This document shows positions 55,383-64,000 of a stretch of 64,000 bases of DNA, piece by piece (within the stretch, counting starts at the first letter, position 1; the number at the start of each line of letters is the position of its first letter). Made by a program: the position numbers and the translations under genes. The notes beneath the pieces were generated by a model. The model saw only the letters and a list, made by a program, of their open reading frames with translations. It was not told the DNA's origin and ran no database searches. Source of the stretch: Rhodobiaceae bacterium (GTDB taxonomy: Bacteria > Pseudomonadota > Alphaproteobacteria > Rhizobiales > Tepidamorphaceae). The stretch covers positions 36,189 through 100,188 of the forward strand of contig JACKJK010000011.1 in the NCBI GenBank assembly GCA_020637985.1, in the 5' to 3' direction.

Positions 55383-55411
55383 GAAAAGCCGCGCCGGCGC
55401 GTCAGGCGCGG
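55383..55411 (-). terminator. Terminator of rnpB
   Basis: CCGCGCC/GGCGCGG, a 7-bp stem with a loop of about 9 bases on the minus strand, followed by CTTTTCG. It begins 26 bases after the 3' end of rnpB. Confidence 0.55.
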
Positions 55412-55437
55412 TGCATGTTTGCCAGGGTCAGGAAAGC

Positions 55438-55813
<376 letters not shown>

Positions 55814-55820
55814 AACCACA

Positions 55821-55849
55821 ACATAGTGCAACTTCCCGGCGATGTGCAG
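55821..55849 (-). promoter_or_regulatory. Promoter of rnpB
   Basis: CTGCAC (close to the rhizobial CTTGAC -35), 17 bases, CTATGT (-10). The predicted start, 7-8 bases later, coincides with the first base of helix P1. Confidence 0.55.
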
Positions 55850-55890
55850 GTTTCTCCGGACGCGAATTCGCGCCGGCGCTGCGGACACCC

Positions 55891-57060
55891 TCAGCCGACG
55901 CGCGAGGCGATACCCGCAAAGATCGAGGCGATGCTCGGATAGGTCTCCACCTGCGACTGCATCGTGACCGCAATCTCGCGGATGCGCTGGCGCGAGCGCT
56001 GCGTGATCGCGCCTTCCTCCATCAGCACGATCATCGTGTCGAGCTGGTCGACGGCGTCCGCATCCTGCAGGGTCTCGTCGTAGAAGCGCCGCACGTGCGC
56101 GAGCTGCGGCATCACGCGTGTGAAGTCGATCGGCGGAAGCGTGCTCTCCTGCGGCTCCTCGTCGGCGACATCGCCAGTGAGGTCGGTCTCCTCGTCGGCA
56201 TCGTCTGGCGGTTCCGCCAGCTTCTCGAAATGCGCCGCACGCGCACCGTCGGCCACGCTCGTCACGATATCGTCTTCGCGATGCCCCGTCCGCGACGACG
56301 TATCGAGGCCGGCAAACGCGGGATCGGGCTCCGGCTCGGGTTCCGGTTCGGGTGCTGGCTCGTAGATCTCGACGGGAGGCGGAGCGGGTTCCCTGGCCGG
56401 AGCGGGTTCCCTGGCCGGCGCCCGCCAGGTCTGCGCCGAGCGCGGCTGGGTCTCGGCTGGCGGCGGCTGCACCGGGCGCGCCGGCGGCACCACGTCGCCC
56501 GCCAGCATGTCGTCATCGGCATAGGTCGAGTCATCGTGTGCGCCGGCGGCTGGAGCCACCGCGTCTGCCTTTCCGGAATACACACCGTCGTACTGCAGCG
56601 CGCTGTAACGGGAATTGGCAAAGTCGAAGAACCCGGTCATCGACAGGTCTTCCTGATTGATCCGCGCGTCGAGGAACCCCTTCACGCGCTGCAGGAACTG
56701 CATGTCGTTGCTCTCGAAGACCGCGGCCCCGCCGTCGCTTCCGGTGATCATCAGGCTGGTCGGCGGCTTGGCGATGAATGGCAGGCAGCCGAGCAGGCCG
56801 CCAACGCAGGCGCCGGTCGCGACCGCCATGGTGGTTACGTCATACAGCGCCCCGGCGATCGCGCCTGCGATCACCGCGAACAGCAGGAAGAACAGTTTCG
56901 CCACGTTCACACGTGGCGGCTGGTAGATCAGGATCGAACTGACATTGGCCAGGACCATGCTCCTGTAGCCCATGTCGAGGATCTTGCGGCCGACCGCCAG
57001 TGTGCGATGCACGGAACGGTCGTCACCTCGGCCCCCCGACCCGAAGCTTGAACTCACCAT
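55891..57060 (-). CDS. Membrane protein resembling DUF6232
   Basis: 389 residues. The N-terminal part resembles the DUF6232 layout: ILDMGYRSMVLANVSSILIYQPPRVNVAK, two adjacent membrane helices (FFLLFAVIAGAIAGALY, MAVATGACVGGLLGCLPFIA), then GSDGGAAVFESNDMQFLQRVKGFLDARI. The middle is a Pro/Glu-rich disordered stretch made partly of a tandem PAREPA repeat and EPEPEPEPDP. The C terminus is helical (QLAHVRRFYDETLQDADAVDQLDTMIVLMEEG). Function is unknown; the family assignment is only moderate. It is upstream of rnpB on the same strand. Confidence 0.55.
   Translation of the reverse strand: MVSSSFGSGGRGDDRSVHRTLAVGRKILDMGYRSMVLANVSSILIYQPPRVNVAKLFFLLFAVIAGAIAGALYDVTTMAVATGACVGGLLGCLPFIAKPPTSLMITGSDGGAAVFESNDMQFLQRVKGFLDARINQEDLSMTGFFDFANSRYSALQYDGVYSGKADAVAPAAGAHDDSTYADDDMLAGDVVPPARPVQPPPAETQPRSAQTWRAPAREPAPAREPAPPPVEIYEPAPEPEPEPEPDPAFAGLDTSSRTGHREDDIVTSVADGARAAHFEKLAEPPDDADEETDLTGDVADEEPQESTLPPIDFTRVMPQLAHVRRFYDETLQDADAVDQLDTMIVLMEEGAITQRSRQRIREIAVTMQSQVETYPSIASIFAGIASRVG
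56381..56416. repeat. Tandem 18-bp repeat inside the DUF6232-like gene
   Basis: Two exact copies of GGAGCGGGTTCCCTGGCC side by side, encoding the repeated PAREPA on the minus strand. It is in frame and probably expands or contracts easily. Confidence 0.8.
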
Positions 57061-57155
57061 CTACATTGGCCCCCTCATGACCAGGCAGCCACTATACGTG
57101 CCTGTCCATCGGGTTCAACGTTGTTGAACGAGATATCACCACCAATGAGTGCATC

Positions 57156-57884
57156 TCATGGAAGGGCCGAAAGCAGCCGGTGCAGGGTCTCGATGGTCGA
57201 CACATCGGCGATTCCATCGACTTTCTCCTGCCGGAAATGGCGCTGGAACGCCGAAACGGCCTGCTGCGTCGTAGTGTCGTAGATGCCGCTGACCTCGACA
57301 CCATAGCCGTAGAGCGCGAGCATCGCCTGCAACGCCTCCACCGGCTGGCCCGAATCACCTTGCTGGAAGAAGCGCCCGCCGCGCGCCGGCGCAGGCACCA
57401 CCCAGTGGCCGATGCCGTGCCGGGCTAGCAGCGCCCAGTCGAACTTCTCGCCCGGATCGATCTTGCGCGCCGGCGCGACATCGGAATGCGCCAATACCAG
57501 CCGCGGCGCGATTGCCAGCCGCGCGCAGATGTCGGCGCACAACGCCGTCACCGCCTCCATCTGCACGGCAGGGAAGTCGGGATAGCCGTAGGCGTGACCG
57601 GGATTGGCGATCTCGATGCCGATGGAGCGCGAGTTGATGTCGCTGACACCGCCCCAGGCGGCGGCGCCCGCGTGCCACGCCCGACGGTCCTCCGCCACCA
57701 GTTGGCAGATGTCGCCGTTCTCGTAGACGAAATAGTGCGACGAGACTTCCGACTTCGGATCGCACAGCCAGTCGTGCGCGGCCTGCGCGCGCTCCATGCC
57801 GGTGTAGTGCAACACCAGCATGTCCACCGGCCCCTCGCGGCGTTCGCCATGGTTGGGCGACGGCGTCATGCGGTAGCGTGGCAT
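57156..57884 (-). CDS. ampD: N-acetylmuramoyl-L-alanine amidase (AmpD family) with peptidoglycan-binding domain
   Basis: Cleaves the MurNAc-L-Ala bond during wall recycling. 242 residues: the amidase_2 domain with LVLHYTGMERAQAAHDWLCD, VSSHYFVYENGDICQLV, WHAGAAAWGGVSDINSRSIGIEIANPG and VLAHSDVAPARKIDPGEKF (zinc His and Asp), then a C-terminal peptidoglycan-binding module (GQPVEALQAMLALYGYGVEVSGIYDTTTQQAVSAFQRHFR). No signal peptide is seen, which agrees with a cytoplasmic recycling role. It ends close to the TerB/DnaJ gene upstream. Confidence 0.9.
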   Translation of the reverse strand: MPRYRMTPSPNHGERREGPVDMLVLHYTGMERAQAAHDWLCDPKSEVSSHYFVYENGDICQLVAEDRRAWHAGAAAWGGVSDINSRSIGIEIANPGHAYGYPDFPAVQMEAVTALCADICARLAIAPRLVLAHSDVAPARKIDPGEKFDWALLARHGIGHWVVPAPARGGRFFQQGDSGQPVEALQAMLALYGYGVEVSGIYDTTTQQAVSAFQRHFRQEKVDGIADVSTIETLHRLLSALP

Positions 57885-57892
57885 GGACGGGC

Positions 57893-58621
57893 CTACAGGT
57901 TGCGCGCCCGCGCGATGCGCTCGTAGGCGGCATTGATCGCGGCTAGCCGGTCGTTGGCGATGCGGATCATCTCCGCAGGCAGCCCGTGCGCCATCATGCG
58001 GTCGGGGTGGTTGTCGGCGACCAGCCGGCGATAGTGCGCCTTCAGATCCTTGTCTTCGATATCACGCGTCACGCCGAGGATCCGGTATGGGTCGCGCGCG
58101 CCATCGTCGACATGGCGCGCCAGGATCGCCTCGAAGGCCTGGTCGGAAAAGCCGAAGATGTGGGCGATCACCTCCAGCTGCAGCCGCTCGTCCTCGTGTA
58201 CCGCGCCGTCCGCCTTGGCGACATGGAACAGCCCGTCGAGCACGTCCTCGAGCAGGTCGTCCTCGCCCTCGAAATCGCGCGCGATCTGGCGCGCGTAGGC
58301 GTCGAAGCCAGCGGCATCCTTCTTGGCGAGATCGTAGAGCGCGCGCACGCGCGTGAGCTGCGTTTCGTCGAACGCGAAGACCTGCCGGAACGCCTCGAAC
58401 TCGCCCTGGGTGGCAACGCCGTCGGCCTTCGCCATCTTCGCGGCCAGCGCGACGAGCGCCGCCGAGAAGCGCGCCTGCCGGCCCGCCGGCCCGCCGCCGA
58501 GGACTTCCGCCAGCCGCACCTGGGCCGACTGCAGGAAGCCGCGCACCCGCTCCGCGAAGGAGCGCGGCTGGGATTCTGTCGGTTGCGAATCTTCTTGCCC
58601 GGCGCAGTCTGAACAGGTCAT
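57893..58621 (-). CDS. TerB-like/DnaJ-domain protein (DjlA type)
   Basis: About 242 residues. An N-terminal linker is followed by a TerB-like helical domain (FSAALVALAAKMAKADGVATQGEFEAFRQVF; LLEDVLDGLFHVAKADGAVHEDERLQLEVIAHIFGF) and a C-terminal J-domain with DPYRILGVTRDIEDKDLKAHYRRLVADNHPDRM, including the HPD motif. This is the arrangement of DjlA-type co-chaperones, although the N-terminal membrane segment of E. coli DjlA is missing. Start chosen at MTCSDC; ATG 58633 and 58639 are in frame. Its stop is 8 bases before the ampD ATG, so they may be one unit. Confidence 0.85.
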   Translation of the reverse strand: MTCSDCAGQEDSQPTESQPRSFAERVRGFLQSAQVRLAEVLGGGPAGRQARFSAALVALAAKMAKADGVATQGEFEAFRQVFAFDETQLTRVRALYDLAKKDAAGFDAYARQIARDFEGEDDLLEDVLDGLFHVAKADGAVHEDERLQLEVIAHIFGFSDQAFEAILARHVDDGARDPYRILGVTRDIEDKDLKAHYRRLVADNHPDRMMAHGLPAEMIRIANDRLAAINAAYERIARARNL

Positions 58622-58681
58622 GTGGCGCAACATAGTCATCAACGCGCGCGGCGACTAGCGCCCGTGCCCAATCATTCCAGC

Positions 58682-59593
58682 ATGTCCACCGCCACGCCGA
58701 CACGAACGCACGACGATGCCGATGCCGGCCGGCGCGAGGCCATTGGCCTGTTCCTCGGCTTTCTCGGCGTCGTCATGTTCGGCGGCACTCTGCCGTTCAC
58801 CAAGCTCGCGGTCGGAGAATTGTCACCCTGGTTCATCACCATCGGGCGTGCTGCCGCGGCAGGCCTGCTGGCGCTGGCCACCATCGCTCTGACCCGCGCC
58901 CCGCGCCCAAAGCGCGTCGACATCCTGCCGCTCGTGGTGTCTGGCGCCTTCCTCATCATCGGCTTCCCCGCGCTGATGACCACGGCGCTGAAGCAGGTCC
59001 CCGCCATCCACGGCGCCATCGTCATCGGCGTGCTGCCGCTGGCGACCGTCGTCGCCGCCGCCATCCTGCTCGGCGAACGCCCGAGCCGCGCCTTCTGGGG
59101 ATACGCCATTCTCGGCGCGCTGTCCGTCGTCGCCTACGCGCTTACCCGCGGCGGCCTCGCCGTGCATGTCCACGACCTGCTGCTGCTCGGCTCGGTTGCC
59201 TGCGCGGCGAGCGGCTACGCCATCGCCGGGCGGCTGAGCCGGCAGATGCGCGGCTGGGCCGTCATCTCCTGGTCGCTGGTGCTGCTGCTGCCCGTGAACC
59301 TGCCGCTGGCGGTGTGGCTGGCCCCTGCCGATCCCGGCGCGGTCTCCGCCAGCGCCTGGACCGGCTTCGCCTATGTCTCCGTGTTCTCGATGTTCCTCGG
59401 CTTCTTCGCCTGGAATGCCGGGCTCGCCATGGGCGGCGTCGCCCGCGTTTCGCAGACGCAGCTGCTGCAGACCTTCGTCAGCCTCGCCATCGCGGTTCCG
59501 CTGCTGGGAGAGCGCCTCGACGCACACGCGCTGTTCTTCGCCAGCGCCGTCGTCGTCATCGTCTTCCTGGGCCGGCGCGCCCGCGTCGGCTGA
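58682..59593 (+). CDS. EamA/DMT family transporter
   Basis: 303 residues with ten hydrophobic segments in two EamA repeats (AIGLFLGFLGVVMFGGTLPFTKL; HDLLLLGSVACAASGYAIAG). The C-terminal ends of both repeats hold the ..GER.. loop (ILLGERPSRAFWGYAILG; PLLGERLDAHALFFASAVVVIVF). Such proteins export metabolites or drugs; the substrate is not known. The ATG MSTATPTRT was chosen. It diverges from the TerB/DnaJ gene. Confidence 0.85.
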   Translation: MSTATPTRTHDDADAGRREAIGLFLGFLGVVMFGGTLPFTKLAVGELSPWFITIGRAAAAGLLALATIALTRAPRPKRVDILPLVVSGAFLIIGFPALMTTALKQVPAIHGAIVIGVLPLATVVAAAILLGERPSRAFWGYAILGALSVVAYALTRGGLAVHVHDLLLLGSVACAASGYAIAGRLSRQMRGWAVISWSLVLLLPVNLPLAVWLAPADPGAVSASAWTGFAYVSVFSMFLGFFAWNAGLAMGGVARVSQTQLLQTFVSLAIAVPLLGERLDAHALFFASAVVVIVFLGRRARVG

Positions 59594-59611
59594 TGCCCGC
59601 AACTGCCGCGG

Positions 59612-60133
59612 CTACAACGAGGCAGCCGTGCGCGCCGCCTGGTCGTACTGCCCCGACAGCGCGCGCAGGAAATCCGACAGTTCGCTGACCGGGCCCTGGT
59701 CGAGGCCGAGCGCGCGCAGGGATTCGATCAGCAATTGCGCACGAACCTCGCCGTAGCGCGTGCACACCTCCTGCCCCTTCCTGGTCACGGCGATGGTTTT
59801 TTCCTTGCCGCGCTTTCCCGCTTCCACCAGCCCGGTCTTCTCCAGTTTCTTCACCGCGTAGGTGACGAGATGGGTGTCTTCCACGTTCAGGACGAGGCAC
59901 AGGTCGGCAAGCGTCTTGGGCCGGTCGCGGTGCGTCACCGAGTGCAGCACCAGCACCTCCAGCGGCGTCAGCCCCGCCGCCCCGGCGGCCGCCGCACAGC
60001 GCACGATCCAGCGCGAGAATGCGTTGTTGGCCATGGTCAGCGCGAACTCGAGCTCCGACAGCGCCGGCATCTTGCTGCTGGCAAGGTGCGACGACGAAAC
60101 GATCGGCCCGAGCGGGCGGCTGTCTCGACTCAT
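59612..60133 (-). CDS. MarR-type winged-helix regulator
   Basis: 173 residues. Winged helix-turn-helix core: GLTPLEVLVLHSVTHRDRPKTLADLCLVLNVEDTHLVTYAVKKLEKTGLVEAGKRGKEKTIAVTRKGQEV, the MarR pattern of DNA-binding helix and Lys-rich wing. It is divergent from the oxoprolinase gene with a 190-base gap, so it may control it. A 6-2-6 palindrome in that gap at 60243-60256 is a candidate operator. Ligand unknown. Confidence 0.85.
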   Translation of the reverse strand: MSRDSRPLGPIVSSSHLASSKMPALSELEFALTMANNAFSRWIVRCAAAAGAAGLTPLEVLVLHSVTHRDRPKTLADLCLVLNVEDTHLVTYAVKKLEKTGLVEAGKRGKEKTIAVTRKGQEVCTRYGEVRAQLLIESLRALGLDQGPVSELSDFLRALSGQYDQAARTAASL

Positions 60134-60242
60134 GGCGGATTCCCTTTTCTTTGCCTGCGCAACAACGCCAGTTGCGAATGGCGCGCGCATGGCCGCGCCT
60201 GCCCCGGCCTTCATGTCGTGTGAGCCTGTGATCAGCATAACA

Positions 60243-60256
60243 ATTTGTCAACAAAT
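60243..60256. promoter_or_regulatory. Candidate MarR operator
   Basis: ATTTGT-CA-ACAAAT, an exact 6-bp palindrome around two bases, lies between the MarR gene and the oxoprolinase gene, in the only AT-rich stretch of the gap. MarR dimers bind such palindromes. Confidence 0.5.
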
Positions 60257-60323
60257 CATTGACGTTTTCACGTCCGTATGATTTGCCTTTCGACAATCGG
60301 AAGCCTGCAGGGGGATGACGGCG

Positions 60324-63930
<3,607 letters not shown>

Positions 63931-64000
63931 AGGCCAATATCGAATGCGCCGTCATTCCGGCGAAAGCAATATGCCACCTAATCTATAGCTTTGCCGGACG

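Overview
The window is GC-rich chromosomal DNA from an alphaproteobacterium, most likely order Hyphomicrobiales (Rhizobiales), Phyllobacteriaceae-like. The evidence is gene order (mraZ to ftsZ followed by lpxC, bamD, recN, ligA), a permuted two-piece tmRNA with an ANDNYAPVAQAA tag, an alphaproteobacterial SspB, DUF4169 and RHH small proteins, promoter-like CTATAT -10 elements, and palindromic intergenic repeats of the type scattered through rhizobial genomes. Genus cannot be fixed from the sequence alone.

Layout. 1-1.6 kb: 3' part of ilvB missing off the left edge, with a leader peptide and terminator in front of it (branched-chain attenuation). 1.7-10.4 kb: housekeeping genes: YHS protein, miaA/serB divergent pair, then a minus-strand group DUF2853, thyA, folA, hflK, hflC, DUF2065, degP, plus a RidA protein. 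10.5-13.6 kb (plus strand): ssrA, sspB, fumC, DUF4169, RHH protein, closed by a cluster of palindromes. 13.7-19.7 kb: large AsmA protein, FAD-linked D-lactate dehydrogenase-like enzyme, thioesterase. 19.8-25.6 kb: ClC protein, an AT-richer HEPN-like orphan, uvrD, prmA. 25.7-29.4 kb: a duplicated pair of small genes with duplicated upstream elements, aminopeptidase P, VOC and cupin proteins.

29.5-55.4 kb is one continuous minus-strand block: the complete division and cell-wall (dcw) cluster mraZ-rsmH-ftsL-ftsI-murE-murF-mraY-murD-ftsW-murG-murC-murB-ddl-ftsQ-ftsA-ftsZ, then lpxC, bamD, recN, ligA. It starts from a promoter overlapped by three 10-bp-spaced TGGNN boxes that look like an MraZ operator. 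Many junctions overlap (ATGA, TGATG, TTGA), so translation is probably coupled.

55.4-64 kb: rnpB with recognisable promoter and terminator, a DUF6232-like membrane protein, AmpD-type amidase, a TerB/DnaJ protein, an EamA transporter, a MarR regulator, and a divergent fused 5-oxoprolinase (hydantoinase A+B) gene broken by a single-base frameshift. No tRNA, rRNA, IS element, prophage or CRISPR array was found. I see no clearly new multi-gene system. The most unusual items are the HEPN-like orphan, the ClC with a channel-like residue, the duplicated small-gene units with their conserved upstream element, and the frameshifted oxoprolinase.
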